A stretch of 64,000 bases of DNA, from contig NZ_JAFCLU010000003.1 in the NCBI RefSeq assembly GCF_018130385.1, positions 124,001 to 188,000 on the forward strand, given 5' to 3'. The stretch is from Bradyrhizobium sp. AUGA SZCCT0283 (lineage in GTDB: Bacteria; Pseudomonadota; Alphaproteobacteria; Rhizobiales; Xanthobacteraceae). Under the pieces are notes generated by a model. That model was not told where the DNA came from. It made no database searches and saw nothing but the letters and a program-made list of their open reading frames with translations. Position numbers and translations under genes: made by a program. This document shows, one piece after another, positions 6,914-15,552 of the stretch. Each line of letters begins with the position of its first letter. Position 1 is the first letter of the stretch.

Positions 6914-9706
6914 ATGAAACACGCACGGCACCTGTTGCTTATCATGAGCGTGTCAGTCTTGATGTGTGCAAAAGGGGTAACCGCAGAAATTGACTGTTCC
7001 GCACTTCCGATAGAACAACCGTCCGTCAATGTTACCGACGAACTGGAAAAGCCAAGCGACTTTGTATTTTCCACTTCTGAAGACCAAACTGAGCTCTACT
7101 TCGCGGGCGACGTCATAGTTATTGATGCAGAAAATTTCCCTTTCTTCTTTCCGCCCGACAATCTTGCTGTGCCAACAGTACGGAGCATCACGTTCGAAGC
7201 GCGAAGGATAATAGTCTCGGCGCCCCTACGATTTCGAGATGCGTCAATTCAATTGATTGCAGATGAGATAACCATTCGCGGACGCGGATCGTTAGGCATA
7301 ACCGAATTTGCGAAATCGGACGTCCGCAGCATTAAGATCCTTGGCAAGGTCCTGGATCTCACACGGTCCGATCTCTTACCGTTCGCGACCTATACGCGCG
7401 ACTGGAAAAGCCCTGAACCAAAAGTTCAGCATCGCATTTCCATTCACGTCGGGACCATACTCCTCCCACCAAAGGCACAGGCCCCCACCTATGACTTATC
7501 GAGAGAGAGCCGTCTTGTTCACAACTTATCACTCGATTTTGGAAAGAGCCGAGCAGAGGGCTGGGAGGACGCTTATGATGTAAGCCTAGGATCTAATGCA
7601 TTGAGCGAATACGAGGGACTGGTTGTTGATAAGCTCATATGGCCTCAACTAACAGCTGCTAGGATCGACGAAATATTCTCGACGTCGCCATACAATGCGG
7701 ACGTTCGGAACTCGCTTCGTATAGCCGTGGATAGTTACTTGGAGAGGTTCTCAGGGAAGCGCGATCCTACTTCCGTTTTGCGATTTCAAGCCACGAAGAA
7801 CGCCATAGCAGAGGGCTTAGACCTGAGAGGATTATCTGCTTACGACATGCCGATGATCTCGTTCAAAAATCTTCTCGATGATTTTAAGGAAAGAAAAGCG
7901 CGGACGCTCGGAACCGGTGGATCGCTCCCGCTCTGGGATGAAACTATATCTAAATCAAAGACTCGATTTGTTGCAGAGGCTGCCCCCGTTCGCGCCCTAA
8001 AAGCCGACGAAGATTCCGCGCTCAATCAGGTAAAGATAGCCGACTCTGAAATTCAGGCTGCTGTAGACAGCTTAGTAGGTGCTGATAACAGAATTTTATC
8101 AATACTTCAGGAAATCGACACTCGCCGACAGGCCGCCCAAGCCGCGGCAGCAGCGGAAGCCAGACGACTCAAGGCTGCCGGAGAGGTCGAGGCCGCCGGA
8201 AAGGTTCTCCAGCTTGTGGCAGTGGCCGTGGGAACGTTCTTCCCAGTCACAGCGCCGATTGCGCTATCTGTTGGTGCCGGCCTAGGAGTCTCATCGAAAG
8301 CGATAGCTAACCACAATCGAGGCCAATCGTTCAGTGTAGAAGAGGCTGCGATAAGCCTCAGTGAAATGACCGAGCTTCAGAAGCAATATTCAGCACAAAT
8401 AAAGACTTTGAAACAAGCTTGGGAGGGACAACCAGACGGTCAGGATCCGGTTTCCAAAGGTGGACTCAAAGGTACGGGGGCGGCCGCTGTAGACCATGTT
8501 CGATCCGGCTTTCGTAAAGAAGCGAGCGCGCTAACCAACGCAAGCGCGGCTGCCCAGAAATTTTTCGAAGCTGCAAAGGACATAGAAAGATCAGCGCGGC
8601 CGCCGCAACGCGCAATCTTCCGACAAACTGCATTTGAAAAAAAGGACGCAAGGCTTCAGGAATTGCTAAATGAGCTTTCCGACTTACAAGAACAAGGGGC
8701 GACCCTTAGGGGTAAGATTGCCACCAGCGCGATGGCAAAAGCGCGTGCGATGGATGCTTTAGGTGCAACCCGTACCGGCCTAGATGCCCTGTTAACACCG
8801 CGGGTGGGAGACGTCAGAGAAAATGCGCGGCAGCTCAATATTGCATATTGGTATCGACAGCGCACAATTACAGAATTGAAGAATCGTGCGTTGAATTTGC
8901 TTAGGAGCTATTCGTATAGAACTGGCGCCCCGCTAGAATTGCCTGTAACGATGCGTCAGTCGTTTTCCCCTCGCCTCTCTGATGCGACATCTCTCAACAT
9001 GCTATTGGCCGGCCAGACGACAGAACGTCTGGAAGAGAGTCGCGCTCAAATCAATAGAATGTTTGAAGGTCTCATCGCTTCGCTAGAGTATGAAGACCTA
9101 AAAATGAAGCTTCTGGGGCGAAAAACTTTGAAATTTTCTGGACTGGAAATCGCGGCCGAGGCATCGAAGCGCTCCGCCCGGCAACAACAATTCGTGGATG
9201 AAATAAACGCGGAGATAGCTAATCAAGTTAAGCGGAAGTCCGAACCTAAACTAATCGAAATTCCTATCCCAGTATCGATCGGAGCCTCTGAGCGACCAGA
9301 GCGCGTTGTTGCCGCTACTGTCTATGATGCGCAATTTGAAGATGAAACCGCTCTGAAGGGTATTCCAATTCGCTTTGCAATTTCACACCCCGGGTATGGA
9401 GTGGTCTACCACAACAGCAAGTGCACATTCGTACGTGGAGTCGGGGTCGATGGAAAGCCGATTACTCCGTTAAGCTGGCTTAACAACTTCCCCGCAGGTT
9501 CGAACACTCTGCAAGCATGGTCAAAATCTGTCGAAACAACAGCCGAAGAACTATCTCTCACCTACCCATTCCGATCGCTATATTCCTTGCGTATCGAGGT
9601 CTTGGGTAGGGACCAAATTGATCCTTCACTTGCGCCGACTTTAAAGAGCATATCCGTCGCTATAGCCGGGGACGAGGGTGTAGATGCGAAATTTGTACCC
9701 AGGTAG
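6914..9706 (+). CDS. Large exported protein with beta-rich N-terminus and coiled coils, unknown function
   Basis: A 930-residue protein with signal peptide (HLLLIMSVSVLMCAKGVTA). Residues 50-160 are rich in alternating hydrophobic beta-type segments such as SITFEARRIIVSAPLRFRD and LIADEITIRGRGSLG, resembling the N-terminal domain of the preceding collagen-like protein. The middle has long Ala/Glu/Arg coiled coils around a hydrophobic stretch near residue 440 (LVAVAVGTFFPVTAPIALSV) that could be a membrane or hairpin segment. The C-terminal 150 residues are again beta-like. I recognise no family. It starts 7 bp after the collagen-like gene and is probably co-transcribed with it and the small gene at 9739. 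Confidence 0.75.
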   Translation: MKHARHLLLIMSVSVLMCAKGVTAEIDCSALPIEQPSVNVTDELEKPSDFVFSTSEDQTELYFAGDVIVIDAENFPFFFPPDNLAVPTVRSITFEARRIIVSAPLRFRDASIQLIADEITIRGRGSLGITEFAKSDVRSIKILGKVLDLTRSDLLPFATYTRDWKSPEPKVQHRISIHVGTILLPPKAQAPTYDLSRESRLVHNLSLDFGKSRAEGWEDAYDVSLGSNALSEYEGLVVDKLIWPQLTAARIDEIFSTSPYNADVRNSLRIAVDSYLERFSGKRDPTSVLRFQATKNAIAEGLDLRGLSAYDMPMISFKNLLDDFKERKARTLGTGGSLPLWDETISKSKTRFVAEAAPVRALKADEDSALNQVKIADSEIQAAVDSLVGADNRILSILQEIDTRRQAAQAAAAAEARRLKAAGEVEAAGKVLQLVAVAVGTFFPVTAPIALSVGAGLGVSSKAIANHNRGQSFSVEEAAISLSEMTELQKQYSAQIKTLKQAWEGQPDGQDPVSKGGLKGTGAAAVDHVRSGFRKEASALTNASAAAQKFFEAAKDIERSARPPQRAIFRQTAFEKKDARLQELLNELSDLQEQGATLRGKIATSAMAKARAMDALGATRTGLDALLTPRVGDVRENARQLNIAYWYRQRTITELKNRALNLLRSYSYRTGAPLELPVTMRQSFSPRLSDATSLNMLLAGQTTERLEESRAQINRMFEGLIASLEYEDLKMKLLGRKTLKFSGLEIAAEASKRSARQQQFVDEINAEIANQVKRKSEPKLIEIPIPVSIGASERPERVVAATVYDAQFEDETALKGIPIRFAISHPGYGVVYHNSKCTFVRGVGVDGKPITPLSWLNNFPAGSNTLQAWSKSVETTAEELSLTYPFRSLYSLRIEVLGRDQIDPSLAPTLKSISVAIAGDEGVDAKFVPR

Positions 9707-9738
9707 CAAATTTGGACTGAAATCGAAGGAGGCAGGGC

Positions 9739-10062
9739 TTGAAGCTGAAAAGTGGAACGATCACTCTGCTCATCAGTATTTTTTTTCAAGGCTCGTCAAC
9801 TGCAAAAGAGCTCCTAGCCTGCGAATGCATTTCCGCAGAATCGGGCTGCAGTTTCAGCGTCTTTGATCAAGCTGCGGGGAAACCCCGGAAGAATTGGGTT
9901 CAGGAATATAGCCCAGTTCCGGGAAGGGATACCTCATCGTCCGACATGGCAATGGCATGTTGGCGGAAGCGGAATACAGACGCTGGAGGTCAGGGGTTAT
10001 GCTGCGAAATGGATAACGACGACCGCGACGCGAAGCGATATTTCAAAGGTCAGCTGCAATGA
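9739..10062 (+). CDS. Small Cys-rich putative exported protein
   Basis: The TTG start at 9739 is supported by a near-perfect Shine-Dalgarno (AAGGAGG, 9726-9732) six bases upstream. The 107-residue product opens with MKLKSGTITLLISIFFQGSS, a signal-peptide-like segment, followed by Cys residues in LACECISAESGCSF and later ACW and LCCEM. No family is recognised. It lies 32 bp after the 930-residue gene, so it is probably the third gene of the same unit. The end of the gene is followed by IS relics, so a longer ancestral form is possible. Confidence 0.5.
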   Translation: MKLKSGTITLLISIFFQGSSTAKELLACECISAESGCSFSVFDQAAGKPRKNWVQEYSPVPGRDTSSSDMAMACWRKRNTDAGGQGLCCEMDNDDRDAKRYFKGQLQ

Positions 10063-10303
10063 GCCTCGCCCATCCGCACCCTACGGTCGCGCAAATGCGA
10101 GCTCCTCAAATTCCTTTCGGCGTAAGGGTCCCAGTTGCGGCGTTTCCTAATACCTTCTAACCTAACTGAGCTCGTGTTAGCGCAGCGCCCCGTGAGCCAC
10201 GATCTTCGCCTTTGCCTCGTGCAAGCCTGACCACGACCGGCAAACGGTACGCGTCCGGCGCCGGCCCCTGGTCAGGTCATCTTGAGTGGATGGCTGACCG
10301 CTC

Positions 10304-10560
10304 TTATTCGGCGTGAGCGACGTTCTGAGGTCGCCAATTCCAGGGCATGAGCTGGTGGATGCGCTTGGCGGGATGATGTTTGGCTCGCCGACGTGCTCGC
10401 CCGCCTGCCCGACATATCGCCGCGCCGTCACTGCAACCTGGCGCGGTGCCTGTAAGCTCTCCAGGACGATCTTGAGCTTCTCATCCTCGGACCAGCGCCG
10501 CCGGCGACCCGTCTCCACCCACCTCGAGCCAGTCGACTTGGGAACTGCGCCTATCACTGT
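10304..10560 (-). pseudogene. IS66-family relic (fused tnpA start and tnpC end)
   Basis: Two pieces of an IS66 element remain. On the minus strand, about 10415-10560 encodes a TnpA-like N-terminus (GRRRRWSEDEKLKIVLESLQ, then VAVTARRY). Next to it, 10304-10385 in another frame encodes the end of a TnpC (HHPAKRIHQLMPWNW, stop at 10304). The internal part, including tnpB and the catalytic core, is deleted. It differs in sequence from the intact IS66 at 777-3935, so it is a separate, older insertion. Confidence 0.7.
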
Positions 10561-10659
10561 CCATAAGGAGAGTTCTCAACAACCACGCTTCACTCGGCAA
10601 GACGGCCTTCACCAGACGGATACTATGGCAGGGCACCCCTGACGAAAACTAAGAAACAG

Positions 10660-10864
10660 CCGAGGGCACGATCACCTACTTCGGGACCTATTCGATAAGC
10701 GAGGCAGATAGAAGCATCGCAATTAACGTCGTAGGCAGTTCCTTTCCAAACTGGAATGGACGGACCAGAAGCGCTTTGTCGCAATCGCCGGAGAACAGCT
10801 GACGCTGACTGTTCGTCCATCGGTTGGAGACGTAGTTGACGTAATTTGGAAGCGTGCGAATTGA
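10660..10864 (+). pseudogene. Lipocalin-like domain protein, C-terminal remnant with frameshift
   Basis: The plus strand reads GTITYFGTYSISEADRSI, then VVGSSFPNWNG, and after a one-base frameshift TDQKRFVAIAGEQLTLTVR and VVDVIWKRAN followed by a stop at 10864. This matches the end of lipocalin-like domain (PF13924-type) proteins, whose hallmark is a FPNW.GT.Q.R segment. The upstream two thirds are missing and the frame is broken near 10758, so it is a remnant. It sits between IS66 and IS3 relics, which may have caused the deletion. Confidence 0.6.
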
Positions 10865-10885
10865 TCGAACCTGCCAAGCGCAGCC

Positions 10886-10933
10886 CGCTTTTCGGAAGAG
10901 CAGATCATCGGGATCTTGAAGGAGTATGAGGCC
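10886..10933 (+). pseudogene. IS3-family orfA N-terminal relic
   Basis: A 16-codon stretch reads RFSEEQIIGILKEYEA, the conserved opening of IS3-family (IS407/IS1400-type) orfA transposase proteins. Nothing of the rest of the element is recognisable before the gene at 11085. The call rests only on this short motif. Confidence 0.5.
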
Positions 10934-11084
10934 GCGAGGCGATCTTGCGGAGATGCCGAGGAAAACCGGACAGTTTGGAACCAGCTATGTTACCCTCGGA
11001 CCGGGTTGCACGCAACGGACCACAAAAACAGCCGTCCCGTCCCGGGAAGTTCATCAAAGTAACGGTTAATCCGGAGAATCCCAG

Positions 11085-13184
11085 ATGAGGACTTTGCTCA
11101 CGTACCTCGCAATGGCGCTCTTGGCTATTTGTTCAACCGAAGCTTTCGCAAAAGACATCAATCCCTTCAGGACCGGCTTACTTCCTTCTTGGCCGATCGA
11201 CAATGTCGGCGATCCGATCCCCGATGAGTTAATTGCATCATGGAAAGGCGATTACTGTAAGGTTGCACCTGGGAAATACGCAGCATTTCCATCCAAGGGC
11301 AACTTATGTCTCAAGGGGACCAACGGCTGCACGCATCCACGAGACCGAGATGCCAAGGATGTCGACGCATCGGATCCGGGCGGGCTTTGCGACGATGGCG
11401 ATCAAACAACTTACAACGGACTTTTGTGCGCAGCAGGCGACTCGGAAGGTTGCGCGGCCGTAGAGCGGGCCCAGGACGGAAGCGGACGTTGGTTTCGCTC
11501 GCCGCATCGACTTTGGATGAGCAATGCACGGTGCGCTGCTCTCGCGAAATCCAACAAAAAACAGCTATTTAACGACAACTGCGCCTATGGGTTCTCCCCG
11601 GATATGAATTTGGGTGTCCTACTCTACACTCTCAGAACAAGGGATGTGAATCGGTACAACAGGTGGCTTAGGTGGCTTGATAACGAATCCAAGAACACAA
11701 AACTATGCACGTTTGATGTCAATCGAGAACCAACCCAGGACTGTATTAAAATTGAGTGGCCGAGGGTATGCACGGACGACCTGGGCCATCTCAATTCAGA
11801 CGAAGATCCTGGTTTTGCAATTGACGGACGTTATGGGGGTAAATGCGCGCTTCGTCCGTGGGATACTTTGGATTTTTCTGCAGTGAACGATGCCGTGAAA
11901 ACGTCATTCCCTCCGCGACTTGCAGCCTGGGATCTAAAGTCGCGCGGACTAATCAGCGCTGCCAAGGGCGCAGTTCTAGCAATCCCAGGTGGCGTCTTTG
12001 TTGCCGGAACAAACCCTCTCGTCCTAATGTCTACAGTAGACGCGAAACATTTCCCGACGCACCTCGATGCAATTCGCGTTTTGATTCGCATGATGATCTT
12101 AAATCCCTCAATGCAGATGAATAATCTGCCAGACCTCCCTGACCCAGAATCCCTTCTGCCCGATATTATGAAACTCGGCGTTTCTGACGGGGCTGATTTG
12201 ATGACAATAAGATTATCCGCGACGGCTATTGCGACGCGAGTGCCCTGGGATCCGTTCTACCAATTGTTGGCTAATGGCCCTACGCCGACTGTTAGATCAA
12301 AGATCATACTTCACTGTCCGGCAGCAGGAGATAGATCAATCAAGTCCGATTGGATTTGGGAGAAGGCGAATGATCAAGATGGAAGCAAATTAAAAAGCAT
12401 GGGATGGGACTGTGTCTTCGTAGCGAAACTCTACAATAAGATGAGAGTGAAAAAGAATATTTTCGACGAGCTATTCGCCATGTTCCTAAAATATGGAGAT
12501 GGCGTTGAGAAACTTTTTACGAAGTCAAAACAAGCTCTCCAGGCCGCCCAAGCAGGCAATGAGGAGGCGCAAAAAGCAAATCACGCGGCGAAGAAAGCGT
12601 TAGACGATGCTAATGAGTTTGTTGGGAATACGTATAAATCAACGAGGGATGAGCTGGATAAGCAGCGCGTTAATTTGGAGAATGGTATTCAACAAGCCAC
12701 AACACAGGTAAATCAACTTCGCAGTAGTGCAACCTCACATGCGGCGAGGCTGGCCGCATGCGCTCCCTCCGTGCTCGTGCCGACGCCCCCGCGATGTGAC
12801 AGATGGGTGGGACCGGTGTGCGTTCAACCCGTCGGCCCAGGAGTGAGATCAGCTCCTAATCCCCTGTGCGAGCCAATTAAGAAGGCGGTCAACGAAACAA
12901 ATTCCGCTTTGACTGGCGCTCAAAACACCATCAATTCGAGCCGTTCAGCGATTGATGGTATCGCAAAATCAGTTAAAGCGCTCGACGACAAGCTGGCTGA
13001 TACTAGACAGAAATTGCAAAAGGGAACGTTGCAGGCCGCGTATAACACTACAAGAACGGCCCTAGATTTAAAGGGCAGAGCCTTGAGCAAGGCGGAAGAT
13101 GAAGTGGCACACCTTCACGCCGCATACACAAGAGCCAGAAATTACGCCTGCGTCTGGAAGAGCGAATCGAAATGCGAGCAGTGA
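11085..13184 (+). CDS. Large Cys-rich exported protein with C-terminal coiled coils, unknown function
   Basis: A 699-residue protein with a clear signal peptide (LLTYLAMALLAICSTEAFA). Residues 30-270 hold many Cys in short motifs (NLCLKGTNGCTHP, GGLCDDGD, LLCAAGDSEGCAA), so it is probably disulphide-bonded in the periplasm or outside. The middle is mixed alpha/beta. From about residue 490 two coiled coils flank a Cys-Pro-rich insert (CAPSVLVPTPPRCDRWVGP and following Cys). The same coiled coil-Cys insert-coiled coil layout occurs in the IS-split protein at 1-776, which suggests related surface functions. A Shine-Dalgarno (GGAG) lies before the ATG. No family recognised. Confidence 0.75.
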   Translation: MRTLLTYLAMALLAICSTEAFAKDINPFRTGLLPSWPIDNVGDPIPDELIASWKGDYCKVAPGKYAAFPSKGNLCLKGTNGCTHPRDRDAKDVDASDPGGLCDDGDQTTYNGLLCAAGDSEGCAAVERAQDGSGRWFRSPHRLWMSNARCAALAKSNKKQLFNDNCAYGFSPDMNLGVLLYTLRTRDVNRYNRWLRWLDNESKNTKLCTFDVNREPTQDCIKIEWPRVCTDDLGHLNSDEDPGFAIDGRYGGKCALRPWDTLDFSAVNDAVKTSFPPRLAAWDLKSRGLISAAKGAVLAIPGGVFVAGTNPLVLMSTVDAKHFPTHLDAIRVLIRMMILNPSMQMNNLPDLPDPESLLPDIMKLGVSDGADLMTIRLSATAIATRVPWDPFYQLLANGPTPTVRSKIILHCPAAGDRSIKSDWIWEKANDQDGSKLKSMGWDCVFVAKLYNKMRVKKNIFDELFAMFLKYGDGVEKLFTKSKQALQAAQAGNEEAQKANHAAKKALDDANEFVGNTYKSTRDELDKQRVNLENGIQQATTQVNQLRSSATSHAARLAACAPSVLVPTPPRCDRWVGPVCVQPVGPGVRSAPNPLCEPIKKAVNETNSALTGAQNTINSSRSAIDGIAKSVKALDDKLADTRQKLQKGTLQAAYNTTRTALDLKGRALSKAEDEVAHLHAAYTRARNYACVWKSESKCEQ

Positions 13185-13454
13185 ACTGCGTGGTTGGGAC
13201 AGAGTTGAAGTACCGGCGTTAATTTTCCTACGCTGCTTCCCTATCCTGGCACAGCGCACCATCAATCGTGTCTTAGGGAAGCGGAGTATCGGCCGGCTCG
13301 GCCGTTACGCATCCGCGGCCACGATGCGAAAATTCTCGAGTTGCAAATCTAGCCAATTGGCGCGGCAGAGCCGGTCCCGGAATTCTGGACAGGGCGATAA
13401 GTGGAGTTTCTGCCTGACAGCGGGCACGCTGGTGCCTGCGAATCAGGAGCGACG

Positions 13455-13763
13455 ATGAGTAGACGAGCACGCCGGAATCACACACCGGCCTTCAAGGCGA
13501 AGGTGGCGCTTGCCGCCGTCAAGGGTGATCGAACCGTTGCGCAGCTTGCCGAGCAGTTCGACGTCCACCCCAATCAGGTCACGACGTGGAAGGCTCAGCT
13601 GGAAAGCAAGGCGGCCGATGCATTCGGTGCCGGCGGCGCCGGAACGGAGCAATCGGCGGTCGACGTGAAATCGCTGCACGCCAAGATCGGGGAACTGACG
13701 CTGGAGAACGATTTTTTAGAAGGAGCGCTCACCAAGGCGGGATTGCTGAGCGCAAAGCGATGA
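13455..13763 (+). CDS. IS3 family transposase orfA
   Basis: A 102-residue protein with the orfA helix-turn-helix: HTPAFKAKVALAAVKGDRTV then LAEQFDVHPNQVTTWKAQL, followed by a leucine-zipper-like segment (LHAKIGELTLENDFLEGAL). The ATG at 13455 follows GGAGCGACG. Its stop overlaps the orfB start (ATGA at 13760). A T-rich run before the stop (GATTTTTTAG) may be the slippery site for a fused OrfAB product; that is inference. Confidence 0.92.
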   Translation: MSRRARRNHTPAFKAKVALAAVKGDRTVAQLAEQFDVHPNQVTTWKAQLESKAADAFGAGGAGTEQSAVDVKSLHAKIGELTLENDFLEGALTKAGLLSAKR

Positions 13764-14587
13764 TCGACCGCAAGCACGATCTGTCGATCACCAGGCAGGC
13801 GGAAGTTCTGCAGATCAGCCGCGGCAGCGTTTATTATCTGCCGCGCCCGGTTCCGGATGCCGATCTCGCGATCATGCGGCATCTCGACCGGCTACATCTG
13901 GAGTTCCCTTTCGCCGGTTCGCGGATGTTGCGCGGCCTGCTGGCTTTGCAGGGGTGCAAGATCGGCCGCCGGCATGTGAAGACGCTGATGAAGCGGATGG
14001 GGATAGAGGCGCTCTATCGCCGTCCGCGCACGACGAAGCCCGAACCCGGTCACAAGATCTATCCATATCTGCTGCGCGGCATGGAGATCACGCGGCCGAA
14101 CCAGGTCTGGGCCATGGACATCACTTACATCCCGATGGCGCGTGGTTTTGTCTATCTCGCTGTCGTGCTCGATTGGGCGACTCGCCGGGTACTGTCGTGG
14201 CGGTTGTCGATCACGATGGAAGCAGCTTTCTGCGTCGAGACGCTGGAGGATGCCATGGCTCGTCACGGCAAGCCGGAAATCTTCAACACGGACCAGGGCT
14301 CGCAGTTTACCGGCGCGGCCTTCACCGGCGTGCTCGCCAGCAATGGCATCGCCATCAGCATGGACGGCAAAGGCGCCTGGCGGGACAACGTCTTCGTCGA
14401 GCGGCTGTGGCGCAGCGTCAAATACGAGGAGGTCTATCTGCGGGCCTACGAAAGCGTCGGCGAGGCACGCAGCTCGATTGGCCGATACCTCGAATTTTAC
14501 AATGGCCGCCGACCCCATTCGAGCCTTGACGGCGCCACCCCGGATCAAGCCTACTTCAATCAACCGCCATTCCGCTTGGCGGCCTAA
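13760..14587 (+). CDS. IS3 family transposase orfB (DDE integrase core)
   Basis: A 275-residue rve/DDE protein: an HTH_21-like N-terminus with FPFAGSRMLRGLL and VKTLMKRMGIEALYRRP, then the catalytic core with Asp in WAMDITYIPM, Asp in FNTDQGSQFT and Glu in NVFVERLWRSVKYEEVYL, and the usual ending FYNGRRPHSSLDGATPDQAY. The start at 13760 overlaps the orfA stop. The open frame extends further upstream, but that part is out of frame with orfA and not family-like. Confidence 0.93.
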   Translation: MIDRKHDLSITRQAEVLQISRGSVYYLPRPVPDADLAIMRHLDRLHLEFPFAGSRMLRGLLALQGCKIGRRHVKTLMKRMGIEALYRRPRTTKPEPGHKIYPYLLRGMEITRPNQVWAMDITYIPMARGFVYLAVVLDWATRRVLSWRLSITMEAAFCVETLEDAMARHGKPEIFNTDQGSQFTGAAFTGVLASNGIAISMDGKGAWRDNVFVERLWRSVKYEEVYLRAYESVGEARSSIGRYLEFYNGRRPHSSLDGATPDQAYFNQPPFRLAA

Positions 14588-14890
14588 CCCCGGCAGAAAC
14601 CCCACTTATCGATGCGGGGATTCTGTTCAGACAACCGGGACCGGCTCTGGCTTCGGGGCTGGGCCTCGAAAGGCGAGCGTTGGTGCCGCAATTCTGGCTG
14701 ATGCTGTATGACGCAATGGATACCCCCACCTGCGGCAGCATCGCCCATATATCAATAGATATCACATCAAGCTTGCTAGCGGCGGGGATCTGCGCCGGCA
14801 GGCGGTCCATTATTACACTAATGTCTGACGACTTGTGATATACCCCACCAAATCCCTGGCTCACTCCGAGCTTTAGTGCCGAGGATGGAC

Positions 14891-15289
14891 ATGATTTATC
14901 AGATTATCGTGGCATGCCTGTTGGTTCTGTCGATCAATCCGGCGTCGGCTCAGGGACAGAAGTGTGAAACGAAAGAGATGACTGTTGAGCTGAAAGTCTC
15001 AGGAAGTAGAGGCTTAGGGAGCAGAAGCTCGCATTGTGTAAGGCAACAGGTTGCCCCGATACGCTTCTGCGCGCCGACAGGTTATGCAATCAAAAGTTTT
15101 CATTGGGTCGATGTTATTAGACGGAACGTTCTGGGCCACGAAGCCTTAAGTAAACTGGATGACTCCTGTGTAGCAGGCGATCTGCGTGGCTATTCATCCG
15201 ATCATGTTGGCTACGCTCCGTTCTATCGGTGCTCCGCCGTGACTTGGATCAAGCGACTGACAGTTGAGTATTGTGCGAGCAATACTTGA
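14891..15289 (+). CDS. Small Cys-containing exported protein
   Basis: ATG 14891 is preferred because GAGG (14881-14884) is six bases upstream and a signal peptide follows directly (MIYQIIVACLLVLSINPASA, then QGQ). In-frame starts at 14876 and 14885 exist. The mature part of about 110 residues has six Cys (for example GQKCETKEM, RFCAPTGYAI, DDSCVAGD, YRCSAVTW), probably in disulphides. No family is recognised. It lies alone between two insertion sequences on the plus strand. Confidence 0.55.
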   Translation: MIYQIIVACLLVLSINPASAQGQKCETKEMTVELKVSGSRGLGSRSSHCVRQQVAPIRFCAPTGYAIKSFHWVDVIRRNVLGHEALSKLDDSCVAGDLRGYSSDHVGYAPFYRCSAVTWIKRLTVEYCASNT

Positions 15290-15552
15290 GGCCGGACTTT
15301 CGGGAGCTAGTCTCTAATATCGATACGGCGTTATTCGGTACACACCCGACACTTAATCGAGCCGCTGAAATCTTCCAACCCGTCGCCCGTACCGAATGCT
15401 CGGCTCAAGAGTAGGAGCGCCGGCTCCGCTGCGTTTTGAACGACTGCAGAGGTTTTTCAATTCGATTTCAGATGATAATTCGTTCAACTTCCTTCAGTGT
15501 CACAGACTCACCTGTGCGATCGTAAAGTTTTGCGGTCTGAGGGTTCTTACCG

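Larger units (their letters stand above)
13366..14649 (+). mobile_element. IS3-family insertion sequence, complete
   Basis: The ends carry a perfect 15-bp inverted repeat (CAGAGCCGGTCCCGG at 13366-13380; its complement at 14635-14649), plus an inner conserved block CGATAAGTGG.GTTTCTGCC in inverted orientation. orfA and orfB are intact and overlap as usual. I could not see a convincing short target duplication outside these ends, so exact boundaries may shift by a few bases. Confidence 0.85.

Noticed and set aside
6102..6926. Minus-strand Pro-rich open frame of 274 codons
   Set aside because: It is the complement of the Gly-rich collagen-like gene (Gly codons read as Pro), with no ribosome site or motif.
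14556..14864. Minus-strand frame of 102 codons crossing the right end of the IS3 element
   Set aside because: About a third of it lies inside the IS, it has no family motif, and I found no continuation at the other side of the IS that would show an interrupted gene.
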